This document shows positions 35,902 through 44,951 of a stretch of 64,000 bases of DNA, piece after piece (position 1 is the stretch's first letter; each line of letters begins with the position of its first letter). The notes beneath the pieces were generated by a model that was not told where the DNA came from, ran no database searches, and saw only the letters and a list, made by a program, of their open reading frames with translations. Both the position numbers and the translations under genes were made by a program. Origin of the DNA: an uncultured Pelagibacteraceae bacterium (GTDB taxonomy: Bacteria > Pseudomonadota > Alphaproteobacteria > Pelagibacterales > Pelagibacteraceae); the NCBI GenBank assembly GCA_902567235.1, contig CACFLX010000006.1, forward strand, positions 24,231 through 88,230, given 5' to 3'.

Positions 35902-37017
35902 TTATTTTATAGCTTCTGAAGGAGAAACAAAAGAGTGACCAAATACATCAGCAACTGCTTTATAAGTAACGTTACCCTTACAAACATTTAAACCTTCAAG
36001 AAAATTATCGTCGTCTTTTAATGCTTTTTGGTAACCGTTAGTAGCAAGTTTGTTTAAAAAAGGAAGTGTTGCTTTATTTAATGCTATAGTTGAAGTTCTT
36101 GGAACTCCCCCAGGCATATTAGCAACACAATAATGTACAACATCATCAACAATATAAGTGGGTTCAGCATGTGTTGTTGGTTTGCTTGTTTCAACACATC
36201 CACCTTGATCAATTGCTACATCAACAATTACTGATCCACGTTTCATTAGTTTTAACATATCTTTAGTTACTAATTTTGGGGCTTCTGCTCCTGGAATCAA
36301 AACTCCACCAACTAAAAGATCTGCCTCTGCAACTAATTTTTTTAAGTCTATTTTATCACTTTGTTGAGGAATTATTTTATCACCAAATATTTCGCTTAAC
36401 TGTTTTAATCTTGATTCAGATTTATCTACAACATGAACTTTCGCTCTTAGGCCTGTTGCAATAATTGCTGCATTTTCTCCTACAACACCCCCACCCAAAA
36501 TTACTACTGTACCACCTTCAACACCTGGTGCTCCACCCAATAGTAATCCTCTACCTTTTTGATTTTTTTCTAAACAATGTGCTCCAGCTTGTACCGACAT
36601 TCTTCCAGCTACTGCACTCATTGGTGCAAGCAATGGTAATCTTCCATTTTTATCTGTAACAGTTTCGTAGGCTATACAAATCGATTTTGAATTAATTAAT
36701 CCTTGAGTTAGATCTTTTGCTGCAGCTAAATGAAGATAAGTAAAAACAATTTGATTTTCTCTAATCATTTTGACTTCATTTGATAAAGGTTCTTTAACTT
36801 TAACAATTATTTCTGCATCGTTAAAAATATCTTCAGCTTTGTCTATTATTTTAGCACCAGCAGATTTATATTGTTCATTTTCAAAACCTGCTTCGAAACC
36901 TCCATTATTTTCAACTAAAACTTCATGACCATTTGAAGTTAATGATTTGACACTATCTGGTGTGAGTCCAATCCTATTTTCTTGTGGTTTAATTTCTTTA
37001 GGAACTCCAATTTTCAT
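35902..37017 (-). CDS. ald: Alanine dehydrogenase
   Basis: NAD-dependent reversible oxidative deamination of L-alanine to pyruvate. 371 residues. MKIGVPKEIKPQENRIGLTP is the family start. VKVKEPL (catalytic Lys) and TYLHLAAA (catalytic His) follow, then the NAD site GGAPGVEGGTVVILGGGVVG. It lies 6 bases after the class III transaminase and 4 before the dehydrogenase gene. In Tpa-type taurine breakdown Ald regenerates pyruvate from the alanine formed by the transaminase, which fits this order and the divergent tauABC genes. Confidence 0.95.
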   Translation of the reverse strand: MKIGVPKEIKPQENRIGLTPDSVKSLTSNGHEVLVENNGGFEAGFENEQYKSAGAKIIDKAEDIFNDAEIIVKVKEPLSNEVKMIRENQIVFTYLHLAAAKDLTQGLINSKSICIAYETVTDKNGRLPLLAPMSAVAGRMSVQAGAHCLEKNQKGRGLLLGGAPGVEGGTVVILGGGVVGENAAIIATGLRAKVHVVDKSESRLKQLSEIFGDKIIPQQSDKIDLKKLVAEADLLVGGVLIPGAEAPKLVTKDMLKLMKRGSVIVDVAIDQGGCVETSKPTTHAEPTYIVDDVVHYCVANMPGGVPRTSTIALNKATLPFLNKLATNGYQKALKDDDNFLEGLNVCKGNVTYKAVADVFGHSFVSPSEAIK

Positions 37018-37023
37018 AAAGAA

Positions 37024-38370
37024 CTAATTTTTTTTTGATTTTGCGTAATTATTAATTCCAGTTCTAAGTTTTTCAATTATTTCATCAATATGTTTTTTTT
37101 CAGAAATAAACATTGGCGCTATAATTAAACAATCGCCTGTAGCTTTAAAATTTACTCCTGCATCATAACAATGTTTAAAACATGTAAATCCTGCTACACC
37201 AGGTTTTTTATCCATTTTCATATCAATTCCTGCCATCATTCCATATCCTCTTATATTTTCTACTACGTCGATATCTTTGAGTGAAAATATTGCTTCTTGA
37301 AAATATGGTGCCATTTCTTTTGATCTGTTAAATATATCTTCTTTTTCAAAAATTTCTTGTACAGCAAGTGCTGCTGCTACTGATACTGGGATACCTGAAT
37401 AAGTATATCCATGAAATAATTCTATAGTTCCTTTTGGTGAATTATCCATAATAGCGTCGTAAATTTCTTCTTTACATGCAACAACGCCCATTGGAACAAT
37501 TCCATTAGTAGTAGCTTTTGCCATTGTCATTAAATCTGGAGTAACGCCAAATTCTTGAGCTCCAAATGGAGAACCCATTCTGCCCCAACCCGTAATTACT
37601 TCGTCAAAAATTAAAAGTATGCCATGTTTATCACAGATTTCTCTTAATCTTTGTAAATAACCTTTTGGCGGAACAAGTGTCCCTGTTGAGCCTGCCACAG
37701 GTTCTACAATGCATGCAGCAATATTTTCACCACCAAAATTTGCACAAATTCTTTCTAAATCATTTGCAAGCTCTGCTCCAGTTTCTGGTTGTCCTGATAC
37801 AAACTTATGCTCAGGTAAATGTGTATGTCTCATGTGCACTACACCTGGCATTAAAACACTTGCAAAAGTTTTAACATTATTTACCATTCCTCCTACTGAA
37901 GTAGCTCCAATATTCATGCCGTGGTATGCTCTTTCTCTTCCAACAAATCTAAATCTTTGACCTTCTCCTCGTGCTTTATGGTAAGCAATCGAAATTTTAA
38001 TTGCTGTTTCAACAGCTGTTGATCCACAGATTGTATAAAAAATTCTATTTAAATTTCCCGGTGTATGTTTTGATATTTTTGTTGCTAGTTCAAATGAACC
38101 ACCAAAACCTTGTTGAAATGGTTGTGCGTAGTCTACTGTCTTTAATTGTTTGGTAATTGCTTCAATAATTTCTTCTCTGCCGTGGCCAAGAGGATTACAA
38201 AATAATCCTGAGCTCGCATCAATTTGGGTTTTTCCCTGATGATTTTTTAAATATACGCCTTTTGCTTCTACTATTAATCTTGGATTTTCTTTAAAGTCTT
38301 TGTTTGAAGTAAATGGCATCCAATGCTCATTAAGAGAATTGGGCATTTTAAATTTGTTTTCTGAGCTCAT
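37024..38370 (-). CDS. Class III PLP aminotransferase, taurine:pyruvate aminotransferase candidate
   Basis: The start at 38370 gives 448 residues beginning MSSENKFKMPNSLNEHWMPF; an upstream ATG (38412) would add 14 Lys-rich residues. Fold-type I class III signatures are present: DASSGLFCNPLGHGREEI, GSTAVETAIKISIAYHKARG, IFDEVITGWGRMGSPFGAQE, and the PLP lysine in TMAKATTNGIVPMG. The NEHWMPFTSNKDFK start is typical of omega-amino acid:pyruvate (beta-alanine/taurine) transaminases. With ald next and tauABC divergent, taurine to sulfoacetaldehyde is the best guess. Beta-alanine or GABA cannot be excluded. xsc is not in the window. Confidence 0.88.
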   Translation of the reverse strand: MSSENKFKMPNSLNEHWMPFTSNKDFKENPRLIVEAKGVYLKNHQGKTQIDASSGLFCNPLGHGREEIIEAITKQLKTVDYAQPFQQGFGGSFELATKISKHTPGNLNRIFYTICGSTAVETAIKISIAYHKARGEGQRFRFVGRERAYHGMNIGATSVGGMVNNVKTFASVLMPGVVHMRHTHLPEHKFVSGQPETGAELANDLERICANFGGENIAACIVEPVAGSTGTLVPPKGYLQRLREICDKHGILLIFDEVITGWGRMGSPFGAQEFGVTPDLMTMAKATTNGIVPMGVVACKEEIYDAIMDNSPKGTIELFHGYTYSGIPVSVAAALAVQEIFEKEDIFNRSKEMAPYFQEAIFSLKDIDVVENIRGYGMMAGIDMKMDKKPGVAGFTCFKHCYDAGVNFKATGDCLIIAPMFISEKKHIDEIIEKLRTGINNYAKSKKN

Positions 38371-38563
38371 AATTTTTTTAATTTTTTTTGTTAATTTTAT
38401 TCTTGATTTCATAGACTAATTTTTAAAAGCTCTCTATAAAAATCGTATTTAAGCAGATACACTTATAAGTTGCATGATCTTTATTCTTTATAAGGGTTCT
38501 AATAAACTATCATTTACAAGTCTCTTTTTTTCCACTTTAATTACATTTTTAAATTTAAAAAAC

Positions 38564-38568
38564 AGGAG
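38564..38568 (+). promoter_or_regulatory. Strong ribosome binding site of tauA
   Basis: AGGAG five bases before the tauA ATG is among the few clear Shine-Dalgarno sequences in the window, most other genes having only A-rich leaders. It fits high production of the binding protein. The 203 bases between the transaminase start and this gene must hold divergent promoters, but I could not pick a convincing -35/-10 pair. Confidence 0.65.
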
Positions 38569-38573
38569 ATTAA

Positions 38574-39551
38574 ATGAGAAAAATAATTAGTTTTATTCTA
38601 GGGACTATTGTTGCTCTTAACTTATCAGTTTCAGTTGCTAACGCTGCTGCAAACGAAGTTAGAGTTGCATTCTTCTTAGAGTGGGCAACTCCAAATCAAG
38701 AAGCAAAAGTTAAAAAAACTTTTGATAAAGCTTTGGGTGTGCCGGTAAAATGGACTAACTTTGCAACTGGTGGTGAGATGACAGAAGCTATGTTGTCTGG
38801 AGATATTGATATATCTTACTCACAAGGTTTAACACCATTCGTAAACGCAGTTAATGCAAAAGCGCCTATTAAGCTTGTTGATATTGCAGTTATATACGGA
38901 ATGGGTGGAACTACATGTGTTGCTGCTAAAGGTATCGATAAAGGAAATGCTTCTTCTAAATTAGACGGTCAAAAAGTTGCTGTTCCTTTAGGAACTATGG
39001 CTGACTATGTTTTCAAAGAAACAATGAGAGTTGTGGGAGCTGATATTTCTAAAATGAAAGTTGTTGATATGAACCCAGAAGATGGATCTGCAGCATTTGT
39101 TAACGGTGACGTTGCAATGGCATGTTTATTTGGTGGTAAGTCTATCAAAGCAGCTAAAGAAAAAGGTGCTTCATTACTAACTGTTAAAGAAGCTCAAGAT
39201 GCTGGTATTGCTGGTATTGATATTACTTCAGTAACTAACAAGTTCCTAAAAGAAAACCCAGGAATGGTTAGAACTTTCGTTGAAGTAACTCACGAAGCAA
39301 ACGCTAGATATAATGATGGAAAAGCTGACATGAACGTAATCGCTAAAGATGCGGCTATGGATCTTGCAGGTACTAAAAAGCAAATGGGTGGTTTTGAATT
39401 CCCTAATGCAGGTACTATGAAATCTAAGTATATGAATAAAGGTGGTATACTTATGACTTACCTAGAAGTTATGGGTAACATGTTTGCAACTTCAGAAAAT
39501 CCAGCTCTTAAAGATTACGCAGCGGTAGTAGACACTAGTTTTCTTCCGTAA
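38574..39551 (+). CDS. tauA: Taurine-type ABC transporter binding protein
   Basis: 325 residues with signal peptide cleaved near VANAA (about 25). The mature protein has the NitT/TauT/SsuA fold: VRVAFFLEWATPNQEAKVKK, VKWTNFATGGEMTEAMLSGD, IDISYSQGLTPFVNAVNAKA, AVPLGTMADYVFKETM and SAAFVNGDVAMAC. The TauA-like F.TGGEM..A form and the adjacent tauB/tauC and transaminase-ald genes support taurine. GC and codon use are richer than in neighbours, as expected of a very highly expressed gene. A strong terminator-like hairpin follows. Confidence 0.9.
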   Translation: MRKIISFILGTIVALNLSVSVANAAANEVRVAFFLEWATPNQEAKVKKTFDKALGVPVKWTNFATGGEMTEAMLSGDIDISYSQGLTPFVNAVNAKAPIKLVDIAVIYGMGGTTCVAAKGIDKGNASSKLDGQKVAVPLGTMADYVFKETMRVVGADISKMKVVDMNPEDGSAAFVNGDVAMACLFGGKSIKAAKEKGASLLTVKEAQDAGIAGIDITSVTNKFLKENPGMVRTFVEVTHEANARYNDGKADMNVIAKDAAMDLAGTKKQMGGFEFPNAGTMKSKYMNKGGILMTYLEVMGNMFATSENPALKDYAAVVDTSFLP

Positions 39552-39575
39552 TTAAGAGTTAAGAATAGAATATTA

Positions 39576-39614
39576 AATAGGCGCCAATTGAATAAATTGG
39601 TGCCTATTTTTTTT
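39576..39614 (+). terminator. Hairpin with T-run between tauA and tauB
   Basis: AATAGGCGCCAATT (39576-39589) pairs with AATTGGTGCCTATT (39595-39608), 14 pairs with one wobble and a five-base loop, followed by an eight-base T run (39607-39614). It should end most tauA transcripts and let a minority read into tauBC. It may also protect the tauA 3' end. Confidence 0.88.
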
Positions 39615-39644
39615 GTAAAAATTCTAATATAAAGTTCTATTATT

Positions 39645-40442
39645 ATGAGCAATTTGGTTTCTCAAAATGTAAATATGATTTTCAAATCTCCAAAAGGAGA
39701 AACTGTTCATGCACTAAAAGATATAAGTTTTACTTTAAAAAAAGGTGAGCTTTTAACCGTACTTGGTCCTTCAGGTTGTGGTAAAACAACTTTATTAAAT
39801 ATTGCTGCGGGTTTTCTTCGTCCAACTTCTGGAATTATTACTCTTGGTGAAAAAGAAATAGACGGACCAGGGGTGGAAAGAGGAATGGTATTTCAACAAG
39901 GTGCTTTATTTGAATGGTTAACTGTTGCGGAAAATGTGAACTTTGGTTTACGAATGAAAAAAGAAGATCCGGTTAAAACTGCACAAAAAGTTGAAGAATG
40001 GCTTGATATAGTTGGTTTAAAAGGTTTTGGTAATACTCCTACCTACCAATTGTCAGGTGGTATGCAGCAAAGAGTTGCTCTTGCAAGATGTTTAATAAAT
40101 GATCCAGATCTAATATTAATGGACGAACCTTTGGGCGCTCTAGATGCTTTAACAAGAGAAAAAATGCAGTCTCTTGTTTTAAAAATTTGGAAAGAAACAG
40201 GAAAAACAATTATTTTAATTACTCACTCTGTTGAAGAAGCATTACTGTTAGGAGAACGAGTTTACGTTATGGCTCCTAGACCTGGAAGAATACACAAAGA
40301 ATATAAACTACCATTTGCAAATATGGGTTTAAATGAAGATTTAAGAGAAATAAAAAACAACAAAGATTTTGTATCCAAAAGAGAAGAAATTTTATCCATG
40401 ATTTGGGATATGGAAGAAGAAATAATGGGTAAAGAGAATTAA
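39645..40442 (+). CDS. tauB: Taurine-type ABC transporter ATPase
   Basis: 265-residue nucleotide-binding subunit. Walker A is GPSGCGKTT (about 42-50), the Q-loop MVFQQGALFEWLTV, the signature LSGGMQQRVALARC, Walker B LILMDEPLGALDA and the H-loop His in LITHSVEEAL. DGPGVERGMVFQ is typical of TauB/SsuB. The C-terminal extension after MAPRPGRIHKEY is short. tauC starts one base after its stop. Confidence 0.93.
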   Translation: MSNLVSQNVNMIFKSPKGETVHALKDISFTLKKGELLTVLGPSGCGKTTLLNIAAGFLRPTSGIITLGEKEIDGPGVERGMVFQQGALFEWLTVAENVNFGLRMKKEDPVKTAQKVEEWLDIVGLKGFGNTPTYQLSGGMQQRVALARCLINDPDLILMDEPLGALDALTREKMQSLVLKIWKETGKTIILITHSVEEALLLGERVYVMAPRPGRIHKEYKLPFANMGLNEDLREIKNNKDFVSKREEILSMIWDMEEEIMGKEN

Positions 40443-40443
40443 A

Positions 40444-42339
40444 ATGATTACTGGAATTATTACTTTTTTAGTTATTTTTGCTGTTATTGGTTCAATTCTT
40501 TATGGGCAAAGATTGGTAAAAACTGAAAAAAGTGATGCTGTTTTTGGAAATCCTGAAAGAGCTAAAGGTGGTGTACACTGGGTTATAGTTGGATCTAGTT
40601 TTCTTTTATTGTCATGGCTTTACTATTCTTGGGATATAGCAAAATCATTTTATCCAAAATCTGCTAATGAACTTTGCCAAGTTGCAAAAGTTAATGAATC
40701 ATTACTTTCTTTAAAATATCTTTTTCCAATTGAAGAAAGAAGTCACAAAAGCACTGCTCTAATTAAACGTGAGAATATTAATATAAAAAATAAAATAATA
40801 ATTATTCAAAATTCACCTGATCTAAAAGATAAAGATAAGGAATTATTTATTAAATTACTTAACAAAACCAAAAGAACTATACCTTTATTAACTGATGAAA
40901 AACTTTTAGAAACAGAAACAAAAATTAAAATTAAAGATTTAACGACTAGAATTGTTTGGCTAACTGAAGACTTTCAGAAAGTAAGTTATCCTCCGATTAA
41001 AAGTATAGAAGAAGAAAATAAAAGAATAGAAGCTTTAAAAAAACAATTGGGTTGGGGTGCAACAGGAATGGAAGTCCCTCCTCTTCCAGAAAGCAAAAGA
41101 GGATTAAAATTTCATACTGCAGCTGAAGAATTAAACAAAATTAGTGATGAATTTTTTGCACTAAGAAATCATAATCCAGAATATCTAAGATTGTTAGAAG
41201 AAATTAGAACAGAGATTAAAAGTTACAAAGATGGGTTAGAAGATAGTCAGGAATTAGAAATGACTTTTATCAAGGAAATTAAAAAATTAGGACAAAGAAT
41301 TGAATATGAAAGTGTTTTTCCTCCTAAAGCCTTAGATGAAATGGAAAAAGCAATTAGAGAATTTGATGTTGTTCAAAAAAATGAGCAAGGAAATTTAATT
41401 TATATAGATATGTTTTTGTTTCCTGCTGGAACTATTGTTGCAAGTGGACCAACATGTGCGGAAGACGGCCCAGGAAGATGGCTACCAAAACCTTCGGATA
41501 CATTTAGAATTTTTGGTGACCTTTTAAAACCAAGTGTTGGATTTAAAATGATTCCAATGATTTGGTATGAAATGATGGGTGTTAATCGAATAGTTGGCTT
41601 TATGTTACCTGATTGGATAGCGGATCTTATGCCAGGAAAGTATCCAGTTCATAGTGCTGACGGGACGGTAAAACCTAACTTTAAAAGTAAAGTATTAGAT
41701 GTTGTAACAGGTGAGTTTGAAGCATTTAAAATACCAGTTCCTACAGGACATATTTGGGATTCATTTTTAAGAGTATTTCTAGGGCTAACACTTGGTATTA
41801 TTTTTGGTGTTCCATTAGGTTTATTTATGGGTTTAAATAGATTTGCTAAAGGATTTTTTGATCCATTAGTTGAACTATATAGACCGGTACCTCCTCTTGC
41901 TTGGGCTCCGTTAGTTATTACTGTTTTTGGAATTGATAACTTGGGAAAAGTATTTTTATTATTTATGGTTTCATTTTCTATTATGATTATTTCGGCAAGA
42001 GCTGGTGCATCAGGAACTCAACTTTCAAAAATCCACGCCGCCCACTCATTAGGTGCTTCTAGGTGGCAAATATTAAGAGAAGTTATATTTCCTAATTCAC
42101 TTCCTGAGATATTGACAGGCGTAAGGGTTGCAGTTGGTATGTGTTGGGGAACATTAGTTGCTGCTGAATTTTTAGCTGGTACTTCAGGAATTGGATTTGT
42201 GGAAAATGTCGCAAGAAAATATATGCAATATGAAGTTATTTGGATAACTATATTCGTAATGGGAATGCTGGGACTATTATTCGACGTTACAATTAGAAAA
42301 ATAATAGATAAAACAATTCCATGGCGTGGAAAAGGTTAA
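40444..42339 (+). CDS. tauC: TauC-type ABC permease with large N-terminal extracytoplasmic extension
   Basis: 631 residues against about 250-280 for usual TauC. Residues 1-65 hold two helices (GIITFLVIFAVIGSILYG and VHWVIVGSSFLLLSWLYY). About 66-430 are hydrophilic and partly coiled-coil (EEENKRIEALKKQLG, EYLRLLEEIRTEIKSYKDGL), ending with a Cys/Pro-containing region (SGPTCAEDGPGRWLPKP). The last roughly 200 residues are a normal permease with VELYRPVPPLAWAPLVI and the EAA loop HSLGASRWQILREVIFPNSL. The middle probably faces the periplasm between helices 2 and 3 and could dock the binding protein. The reading frame is continuous, so this is a real fusion or insertion. The next gene overlaps by 19 bases. 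Confidence 0.88.
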   Translation: MITGIITFLVIFAVIGSILYGQRLVKTEKSDAVFGNPERAKGGVHWVIVGSSFLLLSWLYYSWDIAKSFYPKSANELCQVAKVNESLLSLKYLFPIEERSHKSTALIKRENINIKNKIIIIQNSPDLKDKDKELFIKLLNKTKRTIPLLTDEKLLETETKIKIKDLTTRIVWLTEDFQKVSYPPIKSIEEENKRIEALKKQLGWGATGMEVPPLPESKRGLKFHTAAEELNKISDEFFALRNHNPEYLRLLEEIRTEIKSYKDGLEDSQELEMTFIKEIKKLGQRIEYESVFPPKALDEMEKAIREFDVVQKNEQGNLIYIDMFLFPAGTIVASGPTCAEDGPGRWLPKPSDTFRIFGDLLKPSVGFKMIPMIWYEMMGVNRIVGFMLPDWIADLMPGKYPVHSADGTVKPNFKSKVLDVVTGEFEAFKIPVPTGHIWDSFLRVFLGLTLGIIFGVPLGLFMGLNRFAKGFFDPLVELYRPVPPLAWAPLVITVFGIDNLGKVFLLFMVSFSIMIISARAGASGTQLSKIHAAHSLGASRWQILREVIFPNSLPEILTGVRVAVGMCWGTLVAAEFLAGTSGIGFVENVARKYMQYEVIWITIFVMGMLGLLFDVTIRKIIDKTIPWRGKG

Positions 42340-43382
42340 TATTTTTATTTTTTTTTCTAACTTCAATTGTTGAAGCTAAAGCATTTAACCTAAAAAAAAT
42401 TATTTCATTAGAAGAACCTTGGGGCTCCACTTTTATAAGTGATACTGAAATATTAATTACCGAAAAATCAGGCAAAATAAAATTATTAAATATAATTAAC
42501 AATAATATTAGTGAGATAGATCACGACTTAAAAGTATTAAATTATGGTCAAGGTGGACTCTTAGATATAATATTTCATAATAATTCTGTGTGGGTATCCT
42601 ATACAGAGCAAAGAGAAAATTGGGAAACAAGCACATCAATAGCTAAAGGATTATTTGATAAAAATAAAATAAATTTTAAAAATATTTTTCAAGCTTCTCC
42701 TCCAATCGACTCTCCTTATCACTTTGGGTCTAGACTGGCTATTAAAGATGATTATTTGTTCGCTTCACTGGGAGAGAGAGGACAAGGTATGATTGCTCAA
42801 GATGAAACAAAACATCCTGGAAGTATAATTAGAATTCATTTGGATGGAAGTATTCCAAATGATAACCCAAAATTTAAAGATAAAAAAAAATGGCTTCCTG
42901 AGATTTATCAAATAGGTGTAAGAAATCCTCAAGGATTAGCATTGTCACCCTTTGATGGAAAAATTTATATTAGTAATCATGGTGCTAAAGGTGGTGATTG
43001 GTTTGGTGAAGTTAAAGAAGGAGAAAATTATGGTTGGAAAATATTAGGATGGGGTGGCACAAATTATAGTGGTACAAAAATTGGTCCTAAATGGAAACCA
43101 GGTTTTACAAAAGCAATTCAATATTGGGTACCCTCTATTGCAACGAGTGCAATTACTATTTACAAAGGTGAAGAATTCAAAGAATGGAATGGTTATGCCC
43201 TTATCACTTCCTTGAAAGATAAGTCGCTTAGAAAACTTGATTTTTCTGACAGAAAAAATGTTAAAGAAGATATTGTTTTCAAGAATAAAATTGGAAGAAT
43301 AAGAGATATACAAATACATCCGAGTACTGGTAAAATATATTTTTTAAGTCATAATGCACTATGGTTAATGGAAAAAAACTAA
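42321..43382 (+). CDS. PQQ-type soluble aldose/sorbosone dehydrogenase family protein
   Basis: 353 residues with a signal peptide (FLFFFLTSIVEAKA), hence periplasmic. Six-bladed propeller motifs include EEPWGSTFISDTEILITEKS, GQGGLLDIIFHN, HFGSRLAIKDDYLFASLGER, HPGSIIRIHLDGSIPNDNP, and YQIGVRNPQGLALSPFDGKI, all typical of the YliI/Asd-type sugar dehydrogenase group. Oxidation needs PQQ; whether this organism makes PQQ is not visible. It overlaps tauC by 19 bases and the next gene by 22 bases, so it belongs to that transcript although its role with taurine is unclear. Confidence 0.85.
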   Translation: MAWKRLIFLFFFLTSIVEAKAFNLKKIISLEEPWGSTFISDTEILITEKSGKIKLLNIINNNISEIDHDLKVLNYGQGGLLDIIFHNNSVWVSYTEQRENWETSTSIAKGLFDKNKINFKNIFQASPPIDSPYHFGSRLAIKDDYLFASLGERGQGMIAQDETKHPGSIIRIHLDGSIPNDNPKFKDKKKWLPEIYQIGVRNPQGLALSPFDGKIYISNHGAKGGDWFGEVKEGENYGWKILGWGGTNYSGTKIGPKWKPGFTKAIQYWVPSIATSAITIYKGEEFKEWNGYALITSLKDKSLRKLDFSDRKNVKEDIVFKNKIGRIRDIQIHPSTGKIYFLSHNALWLMEKN

Positions 43383-44368
43383 ATCAGATAATAATAAAAA
43401 TTTTAAAAAAAAATGGTTTAAATACAAACCATGCAACGATTTGTTCAAAAGCATTAATAAATGCTGAACTAGTCGGCGCCCATTCTCATGGGTTATCGAG
43501 ATTAAAAATGTATTGTGACAGGATTCAAAAAAAAGTCATTAATCCAAAACCAAAAATTAAAATTAAAAAAATTTCTCAATCAATAAGTCAAATAGATGCT
43601 AATAATAGTATTGGATTTGTAGCTGCTGATATTGGAATAAAACAAGCAATTAAAAATGCAAAAAAAACAGGAATAGGATTGGTTGGAATTAAGAATAGTG
43701 GCCACTACGGTTTATCAGGTTATTACGCAGAACAAGCTGTTAAGAAAAATTTAATTATTTTTTGTTTTACAAATGCACCACCAGCTATAGCTCCTCATGG
43801 TGCAAAAAAAAGTTTATTTGGAACAAATCCAATATGCTTTGGAACACCAACATCATCTAAAGTTCCTTTTATTTTAGATACATCTGTTTCAGTAATTAAT
43901 AGAGGTAAAATAAGAGTTGCTGCAAGAAATGGAAAAAAAATACCAAAAGGAGTTGCTTTAGATAAATTTGGTAAACCAACTACAGATGCAAAAAAAGCAT
44001 TGGCGGGTGTTCAATTGCCAATAGCAGGTTTTAGAGGTTCAGGACTTGCATGGATGGTTGATATATTAAGTGGTGTTTTTACTGGAGGAAATCATGGAGG
44101 AAAAGTAAAAGATCCTTTTGATGATTTTTCAGGTCCACAAAATATTGGTCACTTATTTTTTGCTATTAAGCCGAATCTTTTTGTTGGAAATTATAGTGAA
44201 AGAATAAAAGAAAATATTAAAAGAATAAAAAGATTACCTAAAATAAAAGGTGTAAAAGAAATTTTGTATCCCGGTCAAAGCAAACAAAGAAGATATAAAA
44301 AGAATCTTAATAAAAAGATTAATATTACAGGAAATATTGCAGAGGATCTTAAAAAATTAAATGCTTAA
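43361..44368 (+). CDS. Ldh-family (malate/L-lactate/sulfolactate-type) NAD(P) dehydrogenase
   Basis: 335 residues of the Ldh2/ComC/YlbC family, which has no classical Rossmann fold. VGAHSHGLSRLKMYCDRI, GIGLVGIKNSGHYGLSGYYA, APHGAKKSLFGTNPICFGTP and AGFRGSGLAWMVDILSGVFT are the family landmarks. Relatives oxidise malate, lactate, sulfolactate, ureidoglycolate or 2,3-diketogulonate. The taurine-transport neighbourhood makes a sulfonate acid such as sulfolactate plausible, not proven. It overlaps the PQQ-type gene by 22 bases and dhaL by 8. Confidence 0.88.
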   Translation: MVNGKKLNQIIIKILKKNGLNTNHATICSKALINAELVGAHSHGLSRLKMYCDRIQKKVINPKPKIKIKKISQSISQIDANNSIGFVAADIGIKQAIKNAKKTGIGLVGIKNSGHYGLSGYYAEQAVKKNLIIFCFTNAPPAIAPHGAKKSLFGTNPICFGTPTSSKVPFILDTSVSVINRGKIRVAARNGKKIPKGVALDKFGKPTTDAKKALAGVQLPIAGFRGSGLAWMVDILSGVFTGGNHGGKVKDPFDDFSGPQNIGHLFFAIKPNLFVGNYSERIKENIKRIKRLPKIKGVKEILYPGQSKQRRYKKNLNKKINITGNIAEDLKKLNA

Positions 44369-44948
44369 CAAAGAAATTTTAACCAAAATTTTTAAAAAAT
44401 TGTTGGAAGAAGCAAAGAATTCTTATGATGATTTCAATTCCGCCGATGGGAAAATAGGAGACGGTGATTTAGGCGTTACAATCTTACACGGTTTAGAAGA
44501 GATAAATAATAGTATTAATAAATTTAGTGATGATATAGGTGCAAACTTTATGCTTTGTTCTCAAGCTTTTGTCAAAAAATCTGGATCTAGTTTTGGTACT
44601 TTAATTGCTTTTTCGTTTATGAACATTTCAAAAAATTTGAAAGGAAAAACTGAGTGTAATCATGACGATATTATTTCAATCTTTGAAACTGCATTAAAAA
44701 CTATACTTGAAAGAGGAAAAACTAATCTTGGAGACAAAACTATTGCGGATACTTTAGATTTAATGATCAAAAATCTCAAAGATAACCAAAATTACTCTGA
44801 TGTATTTAAATCATCAACGAAACAAGCTTTAGAAGATTTTAAAGGAAAAAAAATCAGGATAGGCCGTGCAAGAATGTTTGAAGATAAAACAAAAAATTTA
44901 GACGACCCTGGAATGTTTGCTTTAAATAGATTAACCTCAGTATTTTAG
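44361..44948 (+). CDS. dhaL: Dihydroxyacetone kinase subunit L (DAK2 domain)
   Basis: 195-residue nucleotide-binding subunit of a dihydroxyacetone-type kinase. NSADGKIGDGDLGVTILHGL holds the Asp cluster that binds two magnesium ions and the nucleotide. GSSFGTLIAFSFM and TNLGDKTIADTLDL follow, and RARMFEDKTKNLDDPG is the usual end. The matching DhaK is encoded alone 7.6 kb away (52561). No DhaM or PTS part is present, so ATP rather than phosphoenolpyruvate is the likely donor. It is the last large gene of the tau run. Confidence 0.88.
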   Translation: MLNKEILTKIFKKLLEEAKNSYDDFNSADGKIGDGDLGVTILHGLEEINNSINKFSDDIGANFMLCSQAFVKKSGSSFGTLIAFSFMNISKNLKGKTECNHDDIISIFETALKTILERGKTNLGDKTIADTLDLMIKNLKDNQNYSDVFKSSTKQALEDFKGKKIRIGRARMFEDKTKNLDDPGMFALNRLTSVF

Positions 44949-44951
44949 TTC

